Source of the DNA: Roseateles_B sp041905785
Lineage (GTDB): Bacteria > Pseudomonadota > Gammaproteobacteria > Burkholderiales > Burkholderiaceae_C
DNA: 64,000 nucleotides
Reading direction: 5' to 3'
NCBI GenBank assembly: GCA_041905785.1
Contig: JAYRKJ010000003.1
Location: forward strand, 62,001 to 126,000
Positions 8,218 to 18,816 of this stretch are shown in pieces. Position 1 is the first letter of the stretch. Every line of letters starts with the position of its first letter. Both the position numbers and the translations under genes were made by a program. The notes beneath the pieces are model-generated. The model saw nothing but the letters and a program-made list of their open reading frames with translations, had not been told where the DNA came from and did no database searches.

Positions 8218-8838
8218 TCAGAACCGGAAGCCCAGACCCACGCCCAACAGCAGCGGGTCGACCTTGAACTTGCCGGCTTCGGTGCCTTTGGAATAGACCT
8301 TGGTGCCAATCTGCACCTTCTTCAGGTCCACGTTCAGGTACAGGTTCTTGCTAATCTCATAGTCGAAGCCGATCTGGAAGGACAGGCCCAGGCTGGTGTG
8401 CTTGACGCTGGGCGACAGCGCGGTGTCCACGGCGGGGGCGAACTCGACGTTCGAGAAGATCGTGTAGTTCAAGCCGGCGCCCACATAGGGCCGGAAGGCA
8501 TCGTTGGGGGCGAAGTGGTACTGCAGGCTCAGGGTGGGCGGCAGATGCTTCAGGGTGCCGATTTCGGCGCCGCCTGCGGACAGCGTGTGCTTCTGCGGAT
8601 AGGTCAGGATCAGCTCGGCCGCCAGGTTGGGGCTGAAGAAGTAGCTGAAGTCGACTTCGGGGATGACCTTGTTGTTGACACTGAGGCCCAGGCCGGTCGT
8701 GTCCTTGTTGGCCGAGTCGAGGTTGACGGCACGCACGCGCATCATCCAGGGGCCTTCAGCAGCCGCGGCGGCCTGGGCGGCAAAGGCGCCCGCGGCCAGG
8801 GCGGCGGCGATCAGGGTGCGTGCAACAAGCTTGCTCAT
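8218..8838 (-). CDS. ompW: OmpW-family outer-membrane protein
   Basis: The 206-residue precursor has a signal peptide ending at AQAAAAAE and an eight-strand barrel pattern with conserved blocks NNKVIPEVDFSYFFSPNLAAELILTYP, LQYHF..., FRPYVGAGLNYT and a terminal aromatic (GLGFRF) as needed for BAM insertion. OmpW proteins form a narrow hydrophobic channel in the outer membrane and often respond to oxygen or stress. The gene is monocistronic, with its own terminator and a structured leader (see 8841-8886). Confidence 0.93.
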   Translation of the reverse strand: MSKLVARTLIAAALAAGAFAAQAAAAAEGPWMMRVRAVNLDSANKDTTGLGLSVNNKVIPEVDFSYFFSPNLAAELILTYPQKHTLSAGGAEIGTLKHLPPTLSLQYHFAPNDAFRPYVGAGLNYTIFSNVEFAPAVDTALSPSVKHTSLGLSFQIGFDYEISKNLYLNVDLKKVQIGTKVYSKGTEAGKFKVDPLLLGVGLGFRF

Positions 8839-8840
8839 TT

Positions 8841-8886
8841 CAATAGCTCCTTCAGTGAATGGAATCGTTTCCCGATGGAGCTATTG
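8841..8886 (-). promoter_or_regulatory. Leader hairpin that would sequester the ompW ribosome-binding site
   Basis: On the transcript, CAAUAGCUCC (8886-8877) is the perfect complement of GGAGCUAUUG (8850-8841), a 10-bp stem with a 26-nt loop. The downstream arm contains the GGAG Shine-Dalgarno, 8 nt before the ATG at 8838. A small ATCG/CGAT stem can form inside the loop. Either an RNA switch or thermometer, or a DNA operator dyad, is possible. Confidence 0.65.
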
Positions 8887-8987
8887 GAGGGCGTGCGCTG
8901 GGGTCATTTCTTGACCTGACGCAACCGCCGGGAGCCCTTGCCCCCAGAGAACTTGGGGACATTAAGCGGGCTTGATGCGGCGCAAGC

Positions 8988-9833
8988 TCACGCGCCCAGG
9001 CCGAGGCGTTTACACAACTCCAGCACCAGGCCGCTCTGGTTGAGCGTATAGAAGTGGATGCCTGGTGCCCCGCCGGCGATCAGCCGCTCGCACAGACGCG
9101 TCACAACGTCCAGCCCGAAAGCGCGGATGGAGGCGGTGTCATCCATGTAGCCTTCCATCTTCAGCGCGACCCAGCGCGGGATCTCGATGCCGTCGCGGGC
9201 CGCGAACTGCGCGATGCGGCCGTAGTTGTGGAAGGGCATGATGCCCGGCACGATGGGCGCGGTGACCCCCAGCTTGCGGGCCTCATCCACGAAGTGGAAA
9301 TAGGCGTCGGGGTTGAAGAAGAATTGCGTGATGGCGCCGCTGGCGCCGGCCTTCATCTTGTCGGCGAAGTGCTGCAGGTCGCGAGCTGCATAACGCTGCT
9401 GTGGGTGGTACTCCGGGTAGGCCGCGACCTCGATCTGCCAGTCGGCGCCCTGCGTCTCCCGGATGAACTGCACCAGCTCTGCGGCATAGCGGAACTCGCC
9501 GGCCGTGGCCGTGCCGCTGGGCAGGTCGCCGCGCAGGGCGACGACGCGGCGGATATTCTGCGCACGGTAGGTGGCCAGGATCTCGGCAATGTTCTCGCGC
9601 GTCGATCCCACGCAGGAGAGATGCGGCGCGGCCTCGTGGCCGGCGGCGGCGATCTCGCTGACGGTGGCCAGGGTCTTCTCGCGGGTGGAACCCCCTGCGC
9701 CGTAGGTCACGCTGAAGTAGTGGGGATGGACCGCGCTCAGATCCTTCACCACGCTGCGCAGCTTCTCTGCGCCCACAGGCGTGTTGGGCGGGAAAAATTC
9801 GAAGCTGACCGGGGGCGTGTTCGTCGTGTTCAT
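8988..9833 (-). CDS. metF: 5,10-methylenetetrahydrofolate reductase
   Basis: The 281-residue protein is a complete MetF TIM barrel. It has the N-terminal VSFEFFPP, the FAD/NAD region SVTYGAGGSTR, and the folate-site segment ITQFFFNPDAYFHFVDE. It reduces methylene-THF to methyl-THF with FAD and NADH, supplying methyl groups to methionine synthase. The ATG at 9833 overlaps the tlyA stop by 4 bp (ATGA), so translation is probably coupled. Together with ahcY upstream, it puts methyl-group supply and SAH removal in one transcription unit. Confidence 0.93.
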   Translation of the reverse strand: MNTTNTPPVSFEFFPPNTPVGAEKLRSVVKDLSAVHPHYFSVTYGAGGSTREKTLATVSEIAAAGHEAAPHLSCVGSTRENIAEILATYRAQNIRRVVALRGDLPSGTATAGEFRYAAELVQFIRETQGADWQIEVAAYPEYHPQQRYAARDLQHFADKMKAGASGAITQFFFNPDAYFHFVDEARKLGVTAPIVPGIMPFHNYGRIAQFAARDGIEIPRWVALKMEGYMDDTASIRAFGLDVVTRLCERLIAGGAPGIHFYTLNQSGLVLELCKRLGLGA

Positions 9834-10612
9834 GGCGATGCCTTTCCTGTGGCTGCGGGGTGACCGCTCGTCTTGCGGGCCCACAGAAAGAATTCCGTGT
9901 TGCCATCACCGCCGGTGATGGCGCTGCTGAAGTAGCCCTGCACCTGCCAGCCCAATCCTTGAGCGGCCGTGCGGGCCTGCTGTTCCAGTTGCGGATACAG
10001 CGAAGGGTCCTTGACCAGTCCGCCCTTGGACAGGGCCTTGGGGCCCAGCTCGAACTGCGGCTTGATCAGAAGCAAGACCTGACCCTCGGGCGCGAGCCAG
10101 GGATCCAGCTGCGCGAAGGCGCCGATCATGGAGATGAAGCTCAGGTCCCCCACGATCAGCGGGAAGCCGCCGTCCGGCCTGTGGGAGGGCAGGGCCGAAC
10201 CGGCCAGTTCGCGCACATGCAGCCCCTCGAGCGCCGTGACGCGCGCATCGGCCTGCAGCGTGGCGTGCAACTGCCCATGCCCGACATCCACCCCCACGAC
10301 TCGCGCGGCGCCGTGCTTGAGCAGACAGTCCGTGAAGCCACCGGTGCTCTGGCCCATGTCCAGCACGGTGAGCCCCTGCACCGAAAGACCGCTGGCCTGC
10401 AGCGCGCCCTCCAGCTTCAGGCCGCCGCGCGAGACGTAGCGCAGCTCTGCGTCGTCCTCCACCGCCAGCAGCTCATGCTCGCCCACGTCCTCGCCCGCCT
10501 TCCTCACCTTCGCCCCCGACGCCCGCAGCACCGCGCCCCGCTCGATCAGCCGCTGGGCAGCCGAGCGCGTGGGCGCGAGTTGCAGGGTCATGAGGCGTTG
10601 GTCGGCGCGCAT
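9830..10612 (-). CDS. tlyA: TlyA-family rRNA 2'-O-methyltransferase
   Basis: The 260-residue protein has an N-terminal S4 RNA-binding domain (residues 5-65) and an FtsJ/RrmJ-like SAM-binding domain. Motif I is unusual: VLDMGQSTGGFTDCLL, where most homologues have LDVGASTGGFTD. The DLSFISM motif is present. TlyA methylates ribosomal RNA and was historically labelled hemolysin. As a SAM consumer that releases SAH, its position between ahcY and metF is chemically sensible. Confidence 0.88.
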   Translation of the reverse strand: MRADQRLMTLQLAPTRSAAQRLIERGAVLRASGAKVRKAGEDVGEHELLAVEDDAELRYVSRGGLKLEGALQASGLSVQGLTVLDMGQSTGGFTDCLLKHGAARVVGVDVGHGQLHATLQADARVTALEGLHVRELAGSALPSHRPDGGFPLIVGDLSFISMIGAFAQLDPWLAPEGQVLLLIKPQFELGPKALSKGGLVKDPSLYPQLEQQARTAAQGLGWQVQGYFSSAITGGDGNTEFFLWARKTSGHPAATGKASP

Positions 10613-10806
10613 TGAGGGAGTCTGGGGTTTGGAGTGTCGTCAAAGAGCGCGGTGGTGCGAGATGAACCCGGCTCGGTGTCTCGGGGCGTAGCGAGCGGCG
10701 CGCTGGCTAGGCGGACGGAGCGCAGGGACCGGAACGACCTTGCGGGTCGTGAGGATCCCGAGCACCGCCCAACGACGCCAGCGTGTCGCGCAGTAGCCCG
10801 CAGAGA

Positions 10807-12228
<1,422 letters not shown>

Positions 12229-12313
12229 GGGCAGGCTCCTTCATGGTCTGAAGCCGCTGACGCCGGGAATGGGGGAGTCGAGGAAGACACGGTCACCCCA
12301 GGCCTGACGGCAG

Positions 12314-12424
12314 CGGGTGAGCGCGGTTGCAGGGGGCCTGTATCCAGGGTGTGGATCACTCGACCGTTTCCGAGCCTGGCCTTCAGGCGCCATGGCTGGC
12401 AATGAAGGTTGCAACGCTCCTCGG
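12314..12424 (-). ncRNA. SAH riboswitch in the ahcY leader
   Basis: On the transcript, CCGAG (12424-12420) pairs with CUCGG (12374-12370) as P1. The conserved core GAGGAGCGUUGC follows, then a P2 arm (CCUUCA with UGAAGG), then the conserved GCCAGGCUCGG. CGGU (12366-12363) pairs with ACCG (12327-12324) as P4, here extended by an internal AUCC/GGAU hairpin. GAGCG (12419-12415) pairs with CGCUC (12323-12319) as the pseudoknot. These are the defining elements of the RF01057 class, which turns on ahcY operons when SAH accumulates. Confidence 0.92.
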
Positions 12425-12434
12425 ATCGGCACCG

Positions 12435-12440
12435 ATTGTA
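12435..12440 (-). promoter_or_regulatory. -10 box of the ahcY promoter
   Basis: TACAAT on the minus strand lies about 11 nt before the first riboswitch base, so transcription would start almost exactly at the aptamer. No good -35 hexamer was seen at the usual spacing. Confidence 0.55.
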
Positions 12441-12491
12441 GGGGCTGAGCGCCTGGCCGTGCGCGAAATCGGCCCTGGCCGATGCGGCAAT

Positions 12492-13622
12492 TCAGCCTTC
12501 GTGCGCGCCGGCGTCCTCCAGGCCCAGGAAGCGCGACAGATGCGCCAGGGCTTCGTCCAGTGCCGCGTCGAAATGCGCTCCGCGCGGGCGCTCCCCCACG
12601 AAACCCGTCTCGCACTGCAGTCGGCCGTCCACCACCTTGAGATTGGCCCAGCCGGGCACGTCCTCGCCCCAAAGCAGGGGCAGGGCGTAATGGCCCATCT
12701 TGCGTCGCGCCGCCGGTGTGTAGGCCTCGAAGCGGTAGGGCCAGCCCCAGAACCGCTCGAAGCGGTGGCGGTCCCACACCACGGGATCGAAGGGCGCCAG
12801 CAGGCGCAGGGACTCTTGCGGCTGATGGCGGCGCGAACGCGGGTCTTCGTCCTGCGGCCAGAACCAGACCTGGCCTTCGACCTCGGCATGCGGATAGCGC
12901 TGCTTGGCGCCCTTGAGCCCCTGGCGGATCTCGGGCTGCAGCTGCGGCGCCCCATAGCGCAGCAGCGTGCCGAGGTAGCCAAAACTGCGCGCAGGCAGCG
13001 GGGCGTAGAGCTTCAGCACCATGTCCAGCAAGGCCTGGGCACGGACCAGCCGAGCAGCCGGGCTCTCGTCCTGCGGCGGATGCCGCACGGCCTCGTAGAC
13101 GCGGGTGCCGCTGTCGCGGCGGTGCACGCGCAGCAGCCCGCGGTAGTGCATGCCGTCCAGCAGGTGGGTCACCGCGTTGGACTGTCCGCCCCAGTAGCCG
13201 CGGACCTGGCCATGGTCAAACACGGACTGGACCTGGGCCGGGTGCTGCGGGCCGGCGCCTTCGATATGGGCCAGCAGCTCGGCCGCGCGGGCCTGGGTCT
13301 GCCGGTCCCAGGGCTTGCGAGCCGTGCGTGGATGCATCAGGGCCAGGTGCTCGCGCGGCAGGAAGCCGTAGTTGACGAAGCAGTCTTCCTCGATCCCGAG
13401 CCGGCGGTAGCGGGCTTCCAGGTCGCCGGCGCGGTAGTCCTTGACCCGCCACGTCAGGATCAGGTCCTGGGCGCGGGCTGGCGCGCGCATGGGGTCGGCC
13501 TGCACAAAGCCCAGGCGGCGTATGGCCTGGGGCAGGGTGGTGGGGGAGAAGAGGCTGCGCGCAATCGCGTAGCGGCGCAGTTGCTCAAGGCTGGGCGGGC
13601 GGGTACGGCTTGAAGTGGGCAT
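12492..13622 (-). CDS. YcaQ/AlkX-like winged-helix DNA glycosylase family protein
   Basis: The 376-residue protein belongs to the HTH_42 family. The N-terminal LRRYAIARSLF and LGFVQADP, the central HPRTARKPW and YWGGQSNAVTHLLDGMHYRGLLRV, and the C-terminal LRLLAPFDPVVWDRHRFERFWGWPYRFEAYTPAARRKMGHYALPLLWG match this family. E. coli YcaQ unhooks DNA interstrand crosslinks; extrapolation of that activity is family-level only. It is encoded just upstream of ahcY in the same direction, with the ahcY promoter in the gap. Confidence 0.82.
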   Translation of the reverse strand: MPTSSRTRPPSLEQLRRYAIARSLFSPTTLPQAIRRLGFVQADPMRAPARAQDLILTWRVKDYRAGDLEARYRRLGIEEDCFVNYGFLPREHLALMHPRTARKPWDRQTQARAAELLAHIEGAGPQHPAQVQSVFDHGQVRGYWGGQSNAVTHLLDGMHYRGLLRVHRRDSGTRVYEAVRHPPQDESPAARLVRAQALLDMVLKLYAPLPARSFGYLGTLLRYGAPQLQPEIRQGLKGAKQRYPHAEVEGQVWFWPQDEDPRSRRHQPQESLRLLAPFDPVVWDRHRFERFWGWPYRFEAYTPAARRKMGHYALPLLWGEDVPGWANLKVVDGRLQCETGFVGERPRGAHFDAALDEALAHLSRFLGLEDAGAHEG

Positions 13623-13718
13623 GCGGGGCAGCGGTCAGTCCATGGGCAGTTGCTGCGCACTTTGCATGCGGGCTGTGGATTTGTACAGTGCCGTTTGCCC
13701 GGGCCTCCGGCGGTGCGC

Positions 13719-14729
13719 TCAATGGCCGCCGCGAAGGGACAGTCGCTGTTCGTCCGTGTCCATCTGCATCTCGTAGCTGAAGAAGCGCTTGCGGCCATAG
13801 GCCTTGGCGTTGTAAAGCGCGTCGTCTGCGCGCATCAGCAGCCCCTCGGCCGTGGTCGTGTCGTCCGGGATGCAGGTGGTGATGCCGCCGGACAGCGTGA
13901 TGTGGTCGGCGATGGGCGAATCCGGGTGCTTGAGCTGGCCTTGTGCCAGCGTGCGCAGCAGGGCGCGCGCGTAGGTCATGGCGCCAGAGCGCGGCGTGTT
14001 GGGCAGCAGCAGGGCGAATTCCTCGCCACCATAGCGTGCGGCGCAGTCGGCGGGCCGGCGGCAGAGATCCTTCAGCAGCCGGGCCACGTGGCGCAGGCAC
14101 TGGTCGCCCTCCACATGGCCGAGGGCGTCGTTGTAGCGCTTGAAGTGGTCCACGTCGCAAAGCATGACCGTCAGCGGCTGGCCGCTGCGCCGTGCGGCGG
14201 CGATCTCCTGCTGCAGGCGCGCATCCAGGCCGCGGCGGTTGATCAGGCCTGTCAGCGAGTCCACCTGGCTGAGCTCCTGCAACTGGGCATTGGCCTGCCG
14301 CAGCTCCTCGGATACCGTCACCAGGCGCTGCCGCATGTACGAGAGCCGCTGCATGGCGCGCAGCTTGGCATGCAGGATCATGGGCGTGACCGGCTTGACC
14401 AGGTAGTCATCGCCGCCCGCCTCGATGCCTTTCCAGACATCCGCGTCCTGGCCGCGCTGCGAGAGGAAGATGATGGGCGTCCAGCCCCCGGGCTCGGCGC
14501 CGCGCATGGCGCGCGCGGCCCAGTAGCCGTCCTTGTGCGGCATTTCCACGTCCAGCAGCACCAGGTCCGGGCGATAGCGCTCGAAGAGCTCCAGCCCCCA
14601 GTCCGCGCTGTCGGCCTCCAGGACGCGGTGACCGGCGCGGTCCAGCTCCGCGGCCAAGGCGACCCGCGTGGCATTCTGGTCATCGACGACCAGGATGGTC
14701 AGCGGAGCGGCTTGGAAGGTCGTGCTCAT
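13719..14729 (-). CDS. Receiver-GGDEF response regulator (diguanylate cyclase)
   Basis: The 336-residue protein has an N-terminal receiver domain (residues 8-130): ILVVDDQ acidic pair, phospho-acceptor Asp in LVLLDVEMP, and Lys in LVKPV. A short coiled linker and a GGDEF domain follow with the active-site variant GGEEF (RYGGEEFALLLPN) and RGLDARL/DVDHFKRYND motifs. It should make c-di-GMP from GTP upon phosphorylation. No clear RxxD inhibitory site was seen. It is divergent from the CheX/CheY pair across a 304-bp gap. Confidence 0.92.
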   Translation of the reverse strand: MSTTFQAAPLTILVVDDQNATRVALAAELDRAGHRVLEADSADWGLELFERYRPDLVLLDVEMPHKDGYWAARAMRGAEPGGWTPIIFLSQRGQDADVWKGIEAGGDDYLVKPVTPMILHAKLRAMQRLSYMRQRLVTVSEELRQANAQLQELSQVDSLTGLINRRGLDARLQQEIAAARRSGQPLTVMLCDVDHFKRYNDALGHVEGDQCLRHVARLLKDLCRRPADCAARYGGEEFALLLPNTPRSGAMTYARALLRTLAQGQLKHPDSPIADHITLSGGITTCIPDDTTTAEGLLMRADDALYNAKAYGRKRFFSYEMQMDTDEQRLSLRGGH

Positions 14730-15033
14730 GGGGTTTGTCCCGGCGAGGGGCGAGTCTGGAGCGTAGCGCGCACGGGCGCCCTTGTCATGGTCCGGTGGTG
14801 CCGCGAGGGGCCGGTGCGCGATGGCCGCCGCAAAGCCGTGAATCCTGCACGAGGCCCCCCCTGTTCAAGCGCCTGTGCAGGCGTAGCATGGGCCGACGTC
14901 CGATCGCTGCATGCCGGCGACGATCGGACCGCGGGCCTGCCGTCGCTGCTTTGCCGAGCCGGCATGCCCACCAAGCGGATGAGCCCGGCCGCCGCGGCGG
15001 CCTTTGTGGACAGGGCCCGACCCTGATCAGCCT
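14730..15033. other. Divergent intergenic region, receiver-GGDEF gene / CheX-like gene
   Basis: This 304-bp stretch has no supported gene. Short GC-rich frames on both strands look like shadows. It must hold the promoters of the two divergent signalling genes, but no convincing -35/-10 pair or dyad stood out. Confidence 0.5.
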
Positions 15034-15999
15034 ATGACGGAAACCACGCAACTCGAAGCCAAGGTGCTGCTGCTGGAGCATGAGCCCGAGCAGTACCGGC
15101 GGCTGTACGACTTTTGCACGCAGGTCGGGCTGGTGGCGCTGCCGCGTTCGGCCGGCGATGCGTTGGCCACGCTGTCGCAGCACAAAGACCTGGGCGGCGT
15201 GCTGCTGGCCGAGAACCTGCCCTGCGAGGGGGCCGACAGCCTGGTCCTTGCCCGCGCCATCCACAAGCTGCGTCCCGAACTGCCCATCTTCCTGCGGCGT
15301 ACCAGCGCGCGCAGCTTGAGTGCAGAGGAGCAGGCCACGCTGCGCCATGAATGGCGGGCCGACGAGCTGGAGCCCTTGCGCGAGGCGGTGGAACGGGCCA
15401 TTTTCAGCCTGCGCTACCCGACCAGCCTGGTCAACGGCATCGTGCAGCTGACCTGCACGGCGCTGAGTTCGATGTTCCCCAATGCCCAGGTGATGGCGGA
15501 GTCGCCCTATGTGGTGCACGACCGCATCATCCATGGCGAGGTGTCCACGCTGATCACCATCGAGAGCACCTGGTGCCGCGGCTACATGATGCTGCAGACC
15601 GAGGAGAGCGCGCTGCGCCAGGGCCTGATCCAAGGCTTTGGCTACGAGGGCGTGGGCGGCGACCTGAACTTTCGCGAGCTCAACAACATGCTGGGCGAGA
15701 CCACCAACCTGATCTGGGGGGCATTCAAGAATCGCTACATTCCGCCCAAGGCCTTTGCCAGCCAGCAGACGCAAGTGCCCATCGTGATCAACCACGAGCA
15801 CAAGTACATCTCATTTGGCTCGCAGGACCCCCAGCTGTGCATCCGCTACCAGCTCTCCGATCCCAAGCGGCCGGGCTTGCCGCCCGTGATGATCGTGCAG
15901 CGGTTCATCTTCAACCTGCATTGGTCTCCCGAAGAGTTTGCCGAATTCGACAGTGCCCCGCCCGACGTGGCGCCGACGGGCGAACTGGAACTCTTCTGA
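15034..15999 (+). CDS. Degenerate receiver fused to a CheX-like domain
   Basis: This is a 321-residue protein. Residues 8-125 look like a receiver domain that has lost its chemistry: the phospho-acceptor Asp position reads LLAENLP and the acidic pocket reads LLLEHEPE. Residues 135-290 resemble CheX/CheC-type phosphatase domains, with a long helix FRELNNMLGETTNLIWGAFKNRY containing the E-x2-N motif (ELNNMLGE). CheX dephosphorylates CheY. The gene is followed after 53 bp by a CheY-like gene, a likely substrate. The start at 15034 is chosen from the context of the domain. Confidence 0.78.
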   Translation: MTETTQLEAKVLLLEHEPEQYRRLYDFCTQVGLVALPRSAGDALATLSQHKDLGGVLLAENLPCEGADSLVLARAIHKLRPELPIFLRRTSARSLSAEEQATLRHEWRADELEPLREAVERAIFSLRYPTSLVNGIVQLTCTALSSMFPNAQVMAESPYVVHDRIIHGEVSTLITIESTWCRGYMMLQTEESALRQGLIQGFGYEGVGGDLNFRELNNMLGETTNLIWGAFKNRYIPPKAFASQQTQVPIVINHEHKYISFGSQDPQLCIRYQLSDPKRPGLPPVMIVQRFIFNLHWSPEEFAEFDSAPPDVAPTGELELF

Positions 16000-16052
16000 A
16001 CGACATTTCCGAACAACGCGACCGAGCAAAGAATCCCGAGGAGACCCCCGAC

Positions 16053-16424
16053 ATGGCCCATATTCTCGTGGTGGACGATTCCAGCACCATGCGAGAGATC
16101 GTCGCCAGCTTCCTGAGCAAGAACGGCTTTGAGGTGGCCGTCGCCACCGACGGCCGCGACGGACTGCAGCAGCTGCAGCAGGATCCAGGCATCAAGCTGG
16201 TGGTCAGTGATGTGAACATGCCCAATATGGACGGCCTGACCATGGCCGAGAAGATCCGTACCGAGCTGGGCAACAAGCAGGTCCGCATCGTGATGCTGAC
16301 CACGGAGGACAACCAGACTATGCGCGAGCGCGGCAAGACCATTGGCGTGACCGGCTGGATCGTCAAGCCTTTCAAGGGCGAGGCGGTGCTCGGGCCGTTC
16401 AGGAAGTTGTGCGGGATGGCGTGA
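16053..16424 (+). CDS. CheY-like single-domain response regulator
   Basis: The 123-residue protein is a stand-alone receiver with all key residues: DD in ILVVDDSSTMR, Asp in LVVSDVNMPNMDG, Thr in VMLTTED, and Lys in VKPFKGE. It lacks an output domain, so it acts by protein contact. The adjacent CheX-like gene suggests a phosphorylation/dephosphorylation pair feeding the neighbouring diguanylate cyclase or a motility system elsewhere. The ATG at 16053 has an upstream GAGGAG. Confidence 0.92.
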   Translation: MAHILVVDDSSTMREIVASFLSKNGFEVAVATDGRDGLQQLQQDPGIKLVVSDVNMPNMDGLTMAEKIRTELGNKQVRIVMLTTEDNQTMRERGKTIGVTGWIVKPFKGEAVLGPFRKLCGMA

Positions 16425-16450
16425 GGGCGCCAGCGCGCCGCCAACGAAGA

Positions 16451-16472
16451 AAAGCCGCCCGAGGGCGGCTTT
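16451..16472. terminator. Bidirectional terminator between the cheY-like gene and metK
   Basis: AAAGCCGCC (16451-16459) and GGCGGCTTT (16464-16472) form a 9-bp stem with a CGAG loop. It is flanked by A-rich and T-rich sides, so it can work for both converging genes. Confidence 0.85.
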
Positions 16473-16494
16473 TGCTTGCGGCGAAGGCCCTTTA

Positions 16495-16606
16495 TTACAG
16501 CCCTGCCGCTGAATGCAGTGCTGCAGCCTTGTGGTCTTCGCCCACATCGCTGCGCGATATGAGCGAAGCCCCAAAGCCCAGGGTTTGCTGACGCAAACGC
16601 AGGGCC

Positions 16607-16623
<17 letters not shown>
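16495..16623. repeat. Direct repeat of the metK 3' end
   Basis: The 17-bp sequence TTACAGCCCTGCCGCTG occurs at 16495-16511 and again at 16607-16623, where it encodes the metK C-terminus and stop. The following bases stay weakly similar, suggesting an old partial duplication. Confidence 0.7.
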
Positions 16624-17788
<1,165 letters not shown>

Positions 17789-17967
17789 GTTTTTAAACTC
17801 CAGTGTGTAGGTCCATCGGCGTTGCCGTGCTGGTGGAGTCAGGCGGCGAACGCTTTAGCGGCATTTGTGGAGCTTCTCAGCCCGGCGGTCTCATCGGTCT
17901 GTCGATTTGAGCCGCATCGCCCCGCAAGTTGTCCAAGTTAACTCGGCGACCCCGTCATTATAGAAAC

Positions 17968-18816
17968 ATGCTCCTGCTGCGCTTGCTGTCTCGCTGTCCC
18001 CTGTGGCTTTTGCACGGCCTGGGCGCTTGCCTGGGTTGGCTCAGCTGGGCCTTGAGCCCGTCCTACCGACGCCGCATTCGCGAGCATCGAGCGCTCGCCG
18101 GCCTGCGCGGATGGCGTGGCATGGGTGCGGTGGCGCAGGCGGGGCGCATGATTGCCGAGCTGCCCTGGCTCTGGCTGCGGCCGGCGGATCGTCCATTGGG
18201 CGCCAAGGTGCGATGGGAGGGCGAGCGGCACATCCGCGATCTGCCGCCGGGTCGCGGCCTGATCTTTCTGACGCCACACATGGGCTGCTTCGAGGTCACG
18301 GCGCAAGCCTATGCCGAACACTTCGCCGCCAGTCATGGCGCCATCACCGTGCTGTACCGACCCGCCCGCAAGGCCTGGATGCGCGAGATTGTTGCGGCGT
18401 CGCGCCAGCGCCCCGGGCTGGAGACGGCGCCGGCCACGCTGTCCGGCGTGCGTCAGATGCTGCGCGCCCTGCGCCGGGGCCAGGCTGTGGGCCTGCTGCC
18501 CGACCAGGTGCCGCCGCTGGGGCAGGGCGTCTGGGCTCCCTTTTTCGGTAAGGCTGCCTACACCATGACCTTGGCCCAGCGCCTGGCCCTGCAGACTGGG
18601 GCGGTGGTGCTCCTGGCCTGGGGCGAGCGCCTCGCCTGGGGGCGTGGCTATGTGGTGCATGTGCGACCCGGTCCACAAATCCCGGCTGATTCCAGTCCAG
18701 AATGCGCGGCCGAGCTCATCAACCAGTCCATGCAAGCCTTGATCCTGGAAGCGCCCGACCAGTACCTCTGGGGTTACAACCGCTACAAACCGCCGCGCGA
18801 GGGTGGGCTGGAATGA
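17968..18816 (+). CDS. LpxL/HtrB-family lysophospholipid acyltransferase (first of pair)
   Basis: The 282-residue inner-membrane protein has an N-terminal hydrophobic anchor (LLSRCPLWLLHGLGACLGWLSW) and the catalytic HxxxxE motif in TPHMGCFEVTAQ. Further blocks are VLYRPARKAW, GLLPDQVPP and PFFGKAAYTMTLAQRLA. It likely adds a secondary acyl chain to lipid A. The ATG at 17968 is preceded by TATAGA, a possible -10. The next acyltransferase gene overlaps it by 4 bp. Confidence 0.88.
   Translation: MLLLRLLSRCPLWLLHGLGACLGWLSWALSPSYRRRIREHRALAGLRGWRGMGAVAQAGRMIAELPWLWLRPADRPLGAKVRWEGERHIRDLPPGRGLIFLTPHMGCFEVTAQAYAEHFAASHGAITVLYRPARKAWMREIVAASRQRPGLETAPATLSGVRQMLRALRRGQAVGLLPDQVPPLGQGVWAPFFGKAAYTMTLAQRLALQTGAVVLLAWGERLAWGRGYVVHVRPGPQIPADSSPECAAELINQSMQALILEAPDQYLWGYNRYKPPREGGLE

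Noticed and set aside
8905..8920. Possible FNR/Anr box near TTGACCTGACGCAA upstream of ompW
   Set aside because: Only about 7 of 10 conserved positions match the consensus, so it was not called.
10734..10750. ACGACC-N5-GGTCGT dyad between ahcY and tlyA
   Set aside because: The stem has only 6 bp and lacks a T-run on either strand; no terminator or operator claim is justified.
17789..17967. Possible SAM riboswitch in front of metK
   Set aside because: No SAM-I, SAM-II or related core motif could be recognised.
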